Shown here one piece after another: positions 52,547-60,935 of a DNA stretch of 64,000 bases; position 1 is the first letter of the stretch, and every line of letters begins with the position of its first letter. Source of the stretch: Gemmata massiliana (lineage in GTDB: Bacteria; Planctomycetota; Planctomycetia; Gemmatales; Gemmataceae). The position numbers were made by a program, and so were the translations under genes. Under the pieces are notes generated by a model. That model saw nothing but the letters and a program-made list of their open reading frames with translations, had not been told where the DNA came from and did no database searches. Location: positions 2,356,001-2,420,000 of the forward strand of contig NZ_LR593886.1 in the NCBI RefSeq assembly GCF_901538265.1, given 5' to 3'.

Positions 52547-53107
52547 TCAAGCGGCCGAGCGCCCCGCGACCTCGCCCGCACTCGTTGCCAGAACCCAGTC
52601 CACGGCGCCCGTGATATCGGGCGCCACGTGATCCGGAGCGCACCGCTCCGGTTGGCCGAACGGTGTATCGATCAGCACGCCGCGACAGCCCGCGGCGTGC
52701 GCCGCCGCGATGTCGCTCCAGCGGTCCCCGATCAGGAATGCGCCGGACAGGTCCAGGTTCCACTTCGCCGCCGCCGCGGTGAGCATCCCGGGCTTCGGCT
52801 TACGGCACGAGCACTTGTCCGCGGTGTCGTGGATGCACGCGAACACGTCGAGCAGCGGGAGCGCGCGGTACAGTTCCGCGTTGATCCGCTCGACCGCGGC
52901 GCGCGTCTGCGTTCCGCGGGCGACGTCCGGCTGGTTCGTCACGACGACGAGTACGAACCCGGCCCCGCGCAATCGGGCGAGCGCGCGCGCGACGCCGGGG
53001 AGCAGTTCGAGTTCGTCCACGCTCGCCGGCGGGCGCGTGGTACCGCCCTCGGGGAACGCTTTGTTCAGCACCCCGTCGCGGTCCAGGAACACGACCCGCT
53101 GCCCCAT
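52547..53107 (-). CDS. gmhB: D-glycero-D-manno-heptose 1,7-bisphosphate 7-phosphatase (HAD family)
   Basis: 186 residues, normal size. The HAD motif FLDRDGVLN has nucleophile Asp9 and acid/base Asp11; TNQPDVARG is motif 2; the zinc-binding loop has Cys91, His93, Cys99 and Cys101 as in E. coli GmhB; KPKPGML and LIGDRWSDIAAA complete the site. It removes the 7-phosphate from the bisphosphate made by the HddA-type kinase. Ends GRSAA. Confidence 0.93.
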   Translation of the reverse strand: MGQRVVFLDRDGVLNKAFPEGGTTRPPASVDELELLPGVARALARLRGAGFVLVVVTNQPDVARGTQTRAAVERINAELYRALPLLDVFACIHDTADKCSCRKPKPGMLTAAAAKWNLDLSGAFLIGDRWSDIAAAHAAGCRGVLIDTPFGQPERCAPDHVAPDITGAVDWVLATSAGEVAGRSAA

Positions 53108-53156
53108 TGCAAAGCCCCACCGTACCGCGAATCTGTTACTTTTGCCCTGTCGGTGA

Positions 53157-53777
53157 CTACGCGGCCTTCTTCGCGTCCGCCGCGGCCGTCGATTCCCACT
53201 TGGTCGCGGCGGCCTTGAGTGCCGGGTGCGTGACGAACAGGTGCCACACCACCGCCTGGAACGCTTCCGCGTGCGGGGTGACGTGGGCCGCGTTCACCGT
53301 GGGCACGATCACGCAGGCGTCCGCGACCTTCGCGGTGTACCCGCCGTCGCGCCCGACGATCCCGCACACGGTCGCGCCGACGGTCTTCGCGTGCTGAACG
53401 GCGCGCACGAGGTTCGGGCTGACATTGCGCTCGAGGTCGCCGCCGCCGACGGAAAATACAAGGATGCCGTCCTTCGCGTTCAGCCGGCTGCCGCGGAGCC
53501 ACTCGACGAACACCGTCTCCCAGCCCTCGTCGTTGGTGCGGGCCGTGAGTTCGGACACGTTGTCGGTCGGCGAGTACGTCTCGATGCCCGCGATCTTGCG
53601 GAAGTCGTTGACGGCGTGCGAGGCGTTCGCGGCGCTGCCCCCGACGCCGAGGACGAACAGGCGCCCGCCGCGCCCGCGCACGCTCGCGAGCGCGTCCACG
53701 ACCTTGTCGATGGCGCCGGTGTCGAGCCGGGCGATGATCTCGCTCGCCTCGGTGAGGAACTGCTTCGTGAAGGACAT
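53157..53777 (-). CDS. gmhA: Sedoheptulose 7-phosphate isomerase (SIS domain)
   Basis: 206 residues. The SIS fold has GGRLFVLGVGGSAANASHAVNDF (phosphosugar loop), YSPTDNVSELTARTNDEGWETVFVEWL, ILVFSVGGGDLERNVSPNLV and the C-terminal HAEAFQAVVWHLFV with the conserved His/Gln pattern of GmhA. It converts sedoheptulose 7-phosphate to D-glycero-D-manno-heptose 7-phosphate. The active-site region after ASHAVND differs from E. coli GmhA. The ATG at 53777 is preferred over 53813, which would add an unrelated stretch. Context makes the GmhA assignment likely. Confidence 0.87.
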   Translation of the reverse strand: MSFTKQFLTEASEIIARLDTGAIDKVVDALASVRGRGGRLFVLGVGGSAANASHAVNDFRKIAGIETYSPTDNVSELTARTNDEGWETVFVEWLRGSRLNAKDGILVFSVGGGDLERNVSPNLVRAVQHAKTVGATVCGIVGRDGGYTAKVADACVIVPTVNAAHVTPHAEAFQAVVWHLFVTHPALKAAATKWESTAAADAKKAA

Positions 53778-53829
53778 TGGAGCGACTCCGTTCGCTGTAA
53801 GGGTTCGACCCACTCCCCGGCCCGTGCTC

Positions 53830-54543
53830 TCACGCCGCGCGGCTCAGAACGAACTGCTCGGCCTCGCGCAGGCCCGACGGCGACCCGATCTCGTAGAACC
53901 GTTTCGTCACCTCGAAGCCGACCATTTCACCACTCGCGACCAGCGCACTGTACAGTTCCGCGAGGTCCGACGGTTGGCCCGCCGGGATGCGCTCGATCGC
54001 GGTCCGGCGCAACAGCGACAGCCCGTAGTCGATGTGCGTCATGTCCGGGGTCGCGTCCTGCTTGCTGTACCGCAAGAGGCGCCCGCGCTGGAAGAGCACG
54101 TTGCTCTTGTCGAAGCTGTTCTCGTTGTGGAACACGGTCATCAGCCCGAGCGCGGTGTGCGACAGGGAATCGAAGACGCGCGCGTAATCCACGTCGAGGA
54201 GCGAGTCGCCGTACAGCACGAAACAGCCGTCGCCGATGAGCGGCAGCGCCCGGCGCACCGCGCCGCCGGTGCCGCGCGGGGTCGGGCCGTCTTCCGAGTA
54301 CCGGACGCGGAGGCCGAACCGCGCGCCGTCGCCCACGTAGTCCCGGATCTGGTCCGCGAAGTGGCCGACACACATCACGACTTCGCGGATGCCCTGTTCG
54401 TACAGGTCCTCGAACTGGTGGTCCACGAACGGGCGCCCGGCGACCGGCACCAGCGCCTTGGGGATCGCCTTCGCGACGTCGCCCAGGCGCGTGGCCTTGC
54501 CGCCGGCGAGGATCAGAACGGGTGTCGAAGCGAGGTCCGTCAC
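53830..54543 (-). CDS. hddC: Heptose 1-phosphate guanylyltransferase-like nucleotidyltransferase
   Basis: 237 residues. N-terminal PVLILAGGKATRLGDVAKAIPKALVPVAGRPFVDHQFEDL is the sugar-nucleotidyltransferase signature (GGxxTRL with Lys), followed by GPTPRGTGGAVRRALPLIGDGCFVLYGDSLLDVDY. Together with GmhA, GmhB and HddA neighbours it should make GDP-D-glycero-D-manno-heptose from GTP. A UTP- or other sugar transferase cannot be excluded from the sequence alone. Ends LSRAA. Confidence 0.88.
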   Translation of the reverse strand: MTDLASTPVLILAGGKATRLGDVAKAIPKALVPVAGRPFVDHQFEDLYEQGIREVVMCVGHFADQIRDYVGDGARFGLRVRYSEDGPTPRGTGGAVRRALPLIGDGCFVLYGDSLLDVDYARVFDSLSHTALGLMTVFHNENSFDKSNVLFQRGRLLRYSKQDATPDMTHIDYGLSLLRRTAIERIPAGQPSDLAELYSALVASGEMVGFEVTKRFYEIGSPSGLREAEQFVLSRAA

Positions 54544-54603
54544 GGGCGCTACCTTACTTTGTGATTTTCGTGCGTGCGGGGGAGCCGGGGCCGCTGTACC
54601 GAG

Positions 54604-55629
54604 TTACGCCGCCCGCCGCACCGCGGGGCGCAGCGCCGGCGAGGGCGTCGCGCCGCTCACGATCCGCGTACCCTCGAAGTCGAACCGGAACGGTACTTGT
54701 TGTAGTCCAGCTTCGGTCATCGTGTCGGTGAGTTGTTCGGCGTCCTCGGTGTAGAACATGAGGAACCCGCCGCCGCCGGCGCCGATCAGCTTGCCGCCCA
54801 GGCCGCCGTGCTTGAGCCCGAGGTCGTACCACTCATCGATGCGGGAGTTCGACATGTTCCCGCTGCGCTTCTTCTTCGAGCGCCAGTGGACGTTCATCAG
54901 CTCCGCGAAGGCGCGCAGGTCGCCGCCCTCGAGCGCTTCCTTGCTCTTCAGCCCCAAGTCCTTGATGAAGTGCAGGTTGTCGATCATCGACTGGTCGGCG
55001 GCCTTCGTCTTCGTGTCCTGCTCGCGCAACACCTCGGACGCGGACCGCGTGTACCCGGTGAAGTACAGCACGAGGTTCCGTTCGAGCCGGCGGAGCGTGT
55101 CCGACGATGCGCGGAGCGGCCAGTATTCGACGTGCCCGTCCGGGTGGAACCGGAAGCACGTTACCCCGCCGACCGCGGCGATGAACTGGTCCTGCTTGCC
55201 GACCGGTTCGCGGAGCCGGTCGATCTCGATGTGGCACGCTTGTTCGGCGAGTTCGGCGGCGCTCGGGTTCCCGTTGCGGAGCGCGTGCAGCCCGCGCAGG
55301 AGCGCGGTGCAGAAGCTCCCGGACGACCCCAATCCCGTGCCGGCCGGGATGTCGGCCATCGCCGCGATTTCCAGCCCGTCTGCCGGTATGCCCACGAGCC
55401 GCATCGCCTCGCGCACTAGCGGGTGCTGGATGGCCCCGACGTCCGTAACGCGCTCGGTCTGCGAGTACTTGAGGATCATCTCCGGCAGGATGGTCCGGTT
55501 GATGACGATGTGGACGTGCCGGTCGATGGCCGCGGCGACGAGGAACCCGGTGTGGTCGCGGTAATACGACGGCAGGTCGGTCCCACCACCACCGAGCGAG
55601 ATGCGGAGCGGGCTTCGCGTGATAATCAT
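54604..55629 (-). CDS. hddA: D-glycero-D-manno-heptose 7-phosphate kinase (GHMP family)
   Basis: 341 residues. GHMP motifs: N-terminal TRSPLRISLGGGGTDLPSYY, ADIPAGTGLGSSGSFCTALLRGL (phosphate loop, about 91-114) and KLIGAGGGGFLMFYTE near the C-terminus. HddA-type kinases phosphorylate the heptose at C1, giving the 1,7-bisphosphate. The gene is first in the heptose cassette, before the guanylyltransferase, isomerase, phosphatase and transaldolase-family genes. A C-terminal extension after GTRIVSG ends in RRAA. Confidence 0.92.
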   Translation of the reverse strand: MIITRSPLRISLGGGGTDLPSYYRDHTGFLVAAAIDRHVHIVINRTILPEMILKYSQTERVTDVGAIQHPLVREAMRLVGIPADGLEIAAMADIPAGTGLGSSGSFCTALLRGLHALRNGNPSAAELAEQACHIEIDRLREPVGKQDQFIAAVGGVTCFRFHPDGHVEYWPLRASSDTLRRLERNLVLYFTGYTRSASEVLREQDTKTKAADQSMIDNLHFIKDLGLKSKEALEGGDLRAFAELMNVHWRSKKKRSGNMSNSRIDEWYDLGLKHGGLGGKLIGAGGGGFLMFYTEDAEQLTDTMTEAGLQQVPFRFDFEGTRIVSGATPSPALRPAVRRAA

Positions 55630-55797
55630 CGGTCACTCCGCTTCCGTGCGGTGTGGTACTTCGGGATAACCGCGCATCGCGCGGTATTGTAATGGTCGGT
55701 TACGAGGCCCACTCTGCTCCAGAGTTTGCCGAAAAATCCGTTCGCTCCGTCGATCGCCTCTCCGAATTCTCTCGCGGGCGGTACCCGACTCTAGCCG

Positions 55798-56796
55798 TCA
55801 CGCCGCGCGTTTCGCCCTGTCGGACTGCTGGTACACGGCCGCGACCACGTCGAGGGCCGCGATCGCGTCTGTTAGCGTCGCGCCCGTTCCCGTTGTGCCC
55901 GCGATCGCGTTCTCGAAGTCCCGGAACTCGGCGTTCCACGACGTATCTTCGCCCGGGTACTCCCAGATGGTCGTTTCCGGCGGACCCATTTGCGGCAGCA
56001 TGCGGTAGTACGCGAGCCGCTCGACGCCGTAGCTCCCGCCGAGACCGTCGATCTGGAGCTTCCCGGTGCGGCCGTAAATTTCGAGGCAGAACAGGTTCTT
56101 CCACTCGGAGCAGCTCGCGTGCAGCCACCCCACCTGGCCGCCGGCGTGGTGCAGGCAGACGAACCCGTTGTCCTCGGCCGGCATGTCCCAGAAGAACGTC
56201 CCCGCGAACCCGCTCACGCTCGCCACGTCGCCGAGGAACCAGCGCGTGAGGTCGATCAGGTGAACGCCCTGGTCGAGCAACTCGCCGCCGCCCGCGAGGG
56301 TCGGGTCCGCGCGCCATTCGCGGTCGTAGCCCACGCGCCCGCCGTGCCCGTAGCGCCCGCGGACGAACATCATCGGCCCGCACGCGCCCGCGTCGACGAG
56401 TTCCCGCGCCTTGCGGAGGGCCGGGTGGAACCGGTGGTTGAACCCGACGCGGACTGTCACCCCCGCGCCCTTTGCCGCGGCCGCGACGGGGCGAAGCTCA
56501 TCGGCCGAACGCGCGGCCGGCTTCTCCACGAGAACGTGCTTGCCCGCGCGAACGGCCCCGAGCGTGATCGCCGCGAGCGCGTCGTTGATCGTTGCGACGA
56601 CGACCGCGTCGATGTCGGCCCGGGCGACCAACTCGCGCCAGCCCGCGCTGGCTGCGCAGCCCGGGTACGCTTTGGCGAGTTGGGCCGCGCGCTCCGGAAC
56701 CGCGTCCGCGGTGCCCGCGACGGTGTGCCCCAGTGCCGCGATTGACTTCGCGCGCTTCCCGCCGATCAACCCGCACCCCACGATGGCTACGCGCAC
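55798..56796 (-). CDS. Gfo/Idh/MocA family oxidoreductase
   Basis: 332 residues from a GTG start. The Rossmann motif RVAIVGCGLIGGKRA, VVVATINDALAAI, and the family Lys-Pro signature VEKPAARS, followed by FNHRFHPALRKARELV and GGGELLDQGVHLIDL (the His is likely catalytic), are all present. These enzymes oxidise or reduce sugar hydroxyls or ketones using NAD(P). In a nucleotide-sugar locus the substrate is likely to be a sugar nucleotide. GTG 56796 overlaps the preceding SDR gene by ten bases; GTG 56805 is an alternative. Ends KRAA. Confidence 0.87.
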   Translation of the reverse strand: MRVAIVGCGLIGGKRAKSIAALGHTVAGTADAVPERAAQLAKAYPGCAASAGWRELVARADIDAVVVATINDALAAITLGAVRAGKHVLVEKPAARSADELRPVAAAAKGAGVTVRVGFNHRFHPALRKARELVDAGACGPMMFVRGRYGHGGRVGYDREWRADPTLAGGGELLDQGVHLIDLTRWFLGDVASVSGFAGTFFWDMPAEDNGFVCLHHAGGQVGWLHASCSEWKNLFCLEIYGRTGKLQIDGLGGSYGVERLAYYRMLPQMGPPETTIWEYPGEDTSWNAEFRDFENAIAGTTGTGATLTDAIAALDVVAAVYQQSDRAKRAA

Positions 56797-57674
56797 TTCT
56801 TCCACCCCCCGCGGTCGTCCGGTGTGATCCGGCGCAGCGTGTAAATGTCGCCGGCGGCCAACTCGTCCCGCTTCTCGGGCAGGCCCGCCCAGTCGTCCCA
56901 CACCGCACTAATCAGGCGCCCGGAGATCCCGTCGGACGCGGCGGAGGCGAGGAACACGGAGAGCTCCGCGCCCTTCTCCAGTGGGGTGCCCCCGCCGTCG
57001 CGCGTCTTCGTCATCCGCTCGAAGAAGGGCGCGCCCACTTTCTCCGGGCCGGCTGCGATGAGGTCGTCCATGAGGCGCGTGTTGAGCGCGCCGGGCGCGA
57101 CCGCGTTCACGTCGATGCCGGCCCCGCGGGTCTCCTCCGCGAGCGTCTCCGTGAACCGCACGACGGCCGCTTTCGACGCCGCGTATGAGCTGATGCGCGG
57201 GAGCGGGGCCGTTGCGCCGCCCCCGGACAGGTTCACGATTTTGCCGTACCCGGCGGCCCGCATGTGCGGCAGGAACGCTCGACACATCAAAATCGTGCCG
57301 AACAGATTGATCTCAATGGCCTTCACCCACTCGGCCCAGTCGTTGTCCTCGATGAGCCCGAACGGGCCGTAAACGCCCGCGTTGTTCACCAGGACGCACG
57401 GGTTGTCGAGCTCCGCGAGCGCGTGTCGCGCGGTCTCCGCGCAGTGGCCCTCGTTCGAGACGTCCGCGACGCGGGAGAGGACGCACTGTCCCGGGAGAGT
57501 GGCGAACCGGGCGAGCTCAGCCGCGGTTCGGTTCAGCAGTTCTTCGCCGCGCGCGGTGACGAGTACGCTGGCGCCGGCGCGCACGAAGTGTTCTGCGATC
57601 GAGCGCCCCAGCCCCTGGTTCGCCCCCGTAATAACCGCCGACCGGCCGGCCAGCGGTTTGTCCCGCGCGTCCAT
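56787..57674 (-). CDS. SDR-family oxidoreductase
   Basis: 295 residues, a classical short-chain dehydrogenase. The nucleotide motif SAVITGANQGLGRS (TGxxxGLG), NNAG (LVNNAGVYGP), and catalytic Ser/Tyr/Lys (LSGGGA...SSYAASKAAVVRFTE, YxxxK) are intact, with PGALNTRL afterwards. The acidic C-terminal extension (about 250-295) is unusual. Substrate not determined; likely a sugar or sugar nucleotide because of the neighbours. Ends KKCA. Confidence 0.88.
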   Translation of the reverse strand: MDARDKPLAGRSAVITGANQGLGRSIAEHFVRAGASVLVTARGEELLNRTAAELARFATLPGQCVLSRVADVSNEGHCAETARHALAELDNPCVLVNNAGVYGPFGLIEDNDWAEWVKAIEINLFGTILMCRAFLPHMRAAGYGKIVNLSGGGATAPLPRISSYAASKAAVVRFTETLAEETRGAGIDVNAVAPGALNTRLMDDLIAAGPEKVGAPFFERMTKTRDGGGTPLEKGAELSVFLASAASDGISGRLISAVWDDWAGLPEKRDELAAGDIYTLRRITPDDRGGWKKCA

Positions 57675-57770
57675 TCGCAGCGTCTCCTCGGCACTTTGCG
57701 TGAACTGCGGTGTCTATACCCCGCCCCGCGTCTCGGGGACAAGAGCAACAAGAAGTGAATTTTTGTAACA

Positions 57771-57799
57771 CGCGGGCACCCGATCGATCGGTGCCCGCG
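57771..57799. terminator. Hairpin between the UGDH-like and SDR genes
   Basis: CGCGGGCACC (57771-57780) and GGTGCCCGCG (57790-57799) form a perfect 10-base-pair stem with the loop CGATCGATC, just after the end of the minus-strand UGDH-like gene. The downstream minus-strand sequence lacks a clear T run (TGTTACAAAAATTC). Weak terminator or processing site. Confidence 0.5.
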
Positions 57800-57808
57800 C
57801 GCTCAGAA

Positions 57809-59077
57809 TTAGGCCGCGCGCCCGGCCGCGACGTAGCTGATGGTGGGGTCGTTGGCGAGTCCGGCCGCCAAGAAGTGGGTGGGGTCGATGACGCGCGGGC
57901 GCTTCATCGCGCCGCGCACCTGGGCCGGGGTGAGCGCGCGGTACTCCGGCCACGGCGTCGCCAGCACGCTCACGTCCGCCCCGCGCATCGCGCCCTCGGC
58001 CGTGGGCGCGAGTTCGACCCCCGCGAGCTCGTCCGCCGCGCCCCGAACCGCCGGGTCGTGGGCCTGGACCTTGACCCCGCGCGCCAGGAGCCACCGGCAC
58101 AGTTCGACCGAACCCGAGCGCCGGAGCGTGTCCGTGCCCGGCTTGTACGTGAGCCCCAGTACCGCGACGGTCGCGCCCGGGGGGACGCTCGCGAGCTGGT
58201 CGCGGAGCCAGTTCTTCTGGCACTCGTTGCTCTCGCGCACGCCCCGGAACAGGTGCGCCGGGCGCTCGTGCTGGTGCGCGAGTTCGAGCAGGAAGCCGAT
58301 GTCGCGCGCGAGCGTGCCGCCCGCGAACGCGGCCCCCGGCGAGAGGTACGCCTTCGGCCCGATCCGCTGCTCGGTCTTGAGCCCGCGCTCCACCTCTTTG
58401 GCGTCCGCGCCGACCATCTCGCAGATGCGCGCGAGTTCGTTAATGAACGCCACCGATGTGGCCAAAAATGCGTTCACCGCGTGCTTCGTCATCTCGGCGG
58501 ACGCGACCGACATCCACACCCGCTCGCCCCCGAACGGCGCGAGCAGTTCCGTGAGCTTTTCGCGATCCCCCGGCGCGCACCCGAGCACCACGCGGTCCGG
58601 TTTGCGGAAACAGTCGAGCGCCTGACCCAGGCGCAGGTTCTCGGGCGAACACGCCACGCGCACGCCGCGCCCGACCCAGTCCGCGGCGAGCCGCGCGCCG
58701 AACCCGACCGGCACCTGGGAGGAGACGAGAACGAGGGTACCGGGGGCCAGGTGCGGGGCGATGTCTTCCAGCCGATCGCGGACCCACTGCACGTCGGCGC
58801 TGTCGTTCGCGTCGACCGGCGTGTCGAAACACACCCACACGACTTCGGCAGAAGGGACCGCGTCGGCCGCGGCGGTGGTAAAGCGGAGTCGCTGGGCCGT
58901 TTGCTGTTCGGCGGTGAGCGCGGCGAGCCCGGGCTCGTCCACCGGCGGCTTGTTCGCCCGGAGGTCGGCAATCGTGGTCGGGTCCGGATCGAGGCCGACG
59001 ACGCTGTGCCCGCCCTCCGCGAGGCACGCGGCCGTCACGCTGCCGAGGTGCCACAACCCGTACACGGTGACGCGCAT
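57809..59077 (-). CDS. UDP-glucose/GDP-mannose dehydrogenase family protein without the catalytic cysteine
   Basis: 422 residues. The three domains are present: NAD-binding MRVTVYGLWHLGSVTAACLAEGGHSVVGLD, SPENLRLGQ with Glu146, central TKHAVNAFLATSVAFINE with Lys198 and Asn202, and the C-terminal nucleotide-binding segment TVAVLGLTYKPGTD. The catalytic Cys of the family (GGSCFPKD) is Thr255 here (FAGGTLARD), while Asp259 is kept. In the normal reaction the Cys carries the covalent thiohemiacetal/thioester for the second oxidation. Without it the enzyme may stop at the aldehyde or work in another way; see findings. Ends AGRAA. Confidence 0.88.
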   Translation of the reverse strand: MRVTVYGLWHLGSVTAACLAEGGHSVVGLDPDPTTIADLRANKPPVDEPGLAALTAEQQTAQRLRFTTAAADAVPSAEVVWVCFDTPVDANDSADVQWVRDRLEDIAPHLAPGTLVLVSSQVPVGFGARLAADWVGRGVRVACSPENLRLGQALDCFRKPDRVVLGCAPGDREKLTELLAPFGGERVWMSVASAEMTKHAVNAFLATSVAFINELARICEMVGADAKEVERGLKTEQRIGPKAYLSPGAAFAGGTLARDIGFLLELAHQHERPAHLFRGVRESNECQKNWLRDQLASVPPGATVAVLGLTYKPGTDTLRRSGSVELCRWLLARGVKVQAHDPAVRGAADELAGVELAPTAEGAMRGADVSVLATPWPEYRALTPAQVRGAMKRPRVIDPTHFLAAGLANDPTISYVAAGRAA

Positions 59078-59141
59078 GAGAACTTCCTTGCGGTTCGCGT
59101 TCGTTGCCGCACGGGGCTTTCCCTCCCCGTGCGGAGCCGCA

Positions 59142-60104
59142 TCATGCGGCGCGGCGCGATTCCAGCACCCACGGGTTCGCGCGGAGGTAGTCGAGCGTGC
59201 GAACGACCGCCTCGCGGATGCTCAGCGTTTGGCGCCAGCCGAACGACTTGAGTTTCGCGGTGTCGAGGAAGATGAACGGGCTGTCGCCGATCCACCCGCG
59301 TGTGCCGCCGGTATGGTTCACCTTGGGGGTTAGTCCGAGCCGCTCGCAGATCCACCCCAGGGAGTCATCGACCTGGCAGTACTCGTCCGCACCCAGGTTC
59401 ACGACGGTGACCGGGTCCGCGGCCTTCTCCGCTACGGTGAGGATCGCGTCGACGCAGTCCTGCACGTAGAGGTAGCTCTTCCGCTGTTTGCCGTTACCGA
59501 GCACCTCGATGGCGTGCGGGTTGGCGAGCAGTTTCGCGTAGAAATCGAACACGTGGCCGTGGGTGTAGCGCTCGCCGAGGATCGAGACGAACCGGAAGAT
59601 GAACGCCTGGAACCCGAACCCGGTCGCGTAGGCCGAGATCAGCCCCTCGCCCGCGACCTTGCTGGCCGCGTACAGGCTCGTCTGGACCGGGAACGGGGCG
59701 TTCTCGGGCGTCGGGAACACCTCGGCCTCGCCGTACACGGACCCGGTGGACGAGAACCCGATGCGCTTCACCCCGTTCAGGCGCATCGCTTCGAGCACGT
59801 TGAACGTGGCGATCGTGTTCTGCTGGAGGTCGCGGTCCGGGTGGTCGGTGCCGAACCGGACGTCCGCGTTGGCCGCGAGGTGGAACACGAGGTCGTGCCC
59901 CGCGACTGCGCGCGTGAGGGCGGCCTTGTCGAGCAGGTCGCCCTCGACGAGCGCGAACCGGGCACTTTTCTGTGCGTCCGCGAGGAACGGGCGCTGCCCC
60001 GTGCTGAAGTTGTCGAACGCGGTCACGTGGTGCCCGGCCGCGAGGAGCCGGTCCACCAAGTTACTGCCGATGAACCCGGCCCCACCGGTGACGAAGTAGC
60101 GCAT
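59142..60104 (-). CDS. NAD-dependent epimerase/dehydratase (UDP-glucose 4-epimerase-like)
   Basis: 320 residues. Extended SDR with RYFVTGGAGFIGSNLVDRLLAAGHHVTAFDNFSTG, HLAANADVRFGTDHPDRD, SSTGSVYGEAE and the catalytic YAASK (YxxxK). Further IFRFVSILGERYTHGHVFDFYAKLLANP is typical of the family. Whether it is a 4-epimerase, a decarboxylase or a 4,6-dehydratase is not resolved; a nucleotide-sugar substrate fits the neighbours. Ends SRRAA. Confidence 0.87.
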   Translation of the reverse strand: MRYFVTGGAGFIGSNLVDRLLAAGHHVTAFDNFSTGQRPFLADAQKSARFALVEGDLLDKAALTRAVAGHDLVFHLAANADVRFGTDHPDRDLQQNTIATFNVLEAMRLNGVKRIGFSSTGSVYGEAEVFPTPENAPFPVQTSLYAASKVAGEGLISAYATGFGFQAFIFRFVSILGERYTHGHVFDFYAKLLANPHAIEVLGNGKQRKSYLYVQDCVDAILTVAEKAADPVTVVNLGADEYCQVDDSLGWICERLGLTPKVNHTGGTRGWIGDSPFIFLDTAKLKSFGWRQTLSIREAVVRTLDYLRANPWVLESRRAA

Positions 60105-60133
60105 GTCGGTTAACCTCCGTGTCTTTTCTCGAC

Positions 60134-60883
60134 TCAGGCCGCGGCGCGGGCGCTCTGTTCGTTGAGAGCCTTCGGGCGGGGCTTGAGGGTGAGCCCGATG
60201 ACCAGGTTGCACCACGTCGCCGGGACGAACCGGAACGGGAAGAAGCGGCGGTGCGCCACCGTGAAGTACGGCGCGAGTTCTTCCAGGATCTCGTGCGGCC
60301 GGTTCACATGCTCGCGCTCGATGAACCACTTGTAGGGCTGTTTGTAGCGCCGCTCGAAGATGCGCTGCGCGGACACGCGCCGCGCCGCGGTGTACGCGAG
60401 GCTGCCCTCGCACGGGATCACGATCGAGAACGTGCCCCGGGCCTTGTCGCAGAGGCGGTACATTTCGCGCGCCGCGGCGGGCAGGTTCGGCAGGTGCTCG
60501 AGCACGTGAATGGCGAGGACGCGGTCGAAGTAGCCGTCCGGGTGCGGGAGCCGGGCCTGGCAGTCGCCGGTGACCGTTTGGACGCGCGGGAACCGCTCCC
60601 GGATCGCCGCGCTCATGTTCTCGCGCAGCTCGAGTGCGTGGTACTCGCGCTCCTGCTCGGGCGCGAGCCGCTCGTACTTCAGGTGCTCGCCGATCCCGGC
60701 CCCGATCTCGAGCGTGCGGTGGAACTCCGCGGGCGCGTACCGCACCGGGTAGGAGTGGTTGAACCGGTCGATGCGCCCGAACTTGTTGGGCAGCACCTCG
60801 TGCCAGTGTTTCATGAAATCGTCGCTGATCCGCTGCTGCTCGGGCGTGAGCGGCGGGAACGTTTTCGGCCACTTCGTGGGCAC
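60134..60883 (-). CDS. Class I SAM-dependent methyltransferase
   Basis: 249 residues from a GTG start. The SAM motif TLEIGAGIGEHLKYE (E/DxGxGxG), EYHALELRENMSA and the HVLEHLPNLPAA signature of class I methyltransferases are present. N-terminal TPEQQRISDDFMKHWHEVLP is reminiscent of glycan-locus methyltransferases. Acceptor unknown; probably a glycan or lipid-linked sugar. The GTG 60883 is chosen because the conserved region begins soon after; an ATG 24 codons further upstream is less likely. Ends ARAAA. Confidence 0.82.
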   Translation of the reverse strand: MPTKWPKTFPPLTPEQQRISDDFMKHWHEVLPNKFGRIDRFNHSYPVRYAPAEFHRTLEIGAGIGEHLKYERLAPEQEREYHALELRENMSAAIRERFPRVQTVTGDCQARLPHPDGYFDRVLAIHVLEHLPNLPAAAREMYRLCDKARGTFSIVIPCEGSLAYTAARRVSAQRIFERRYKQPYKWFIEREHVNRPHEILEELAPYFTVAHRRFFPFRFVPATWCNLVIGLTLKPRPKALNEQSARAAA

Positions 60884-60935
60884 GGCGCACTCCTGGACGG
60901 GGTGTCTCGCGGGCGGACTTTGAACGGGGCCGGCC

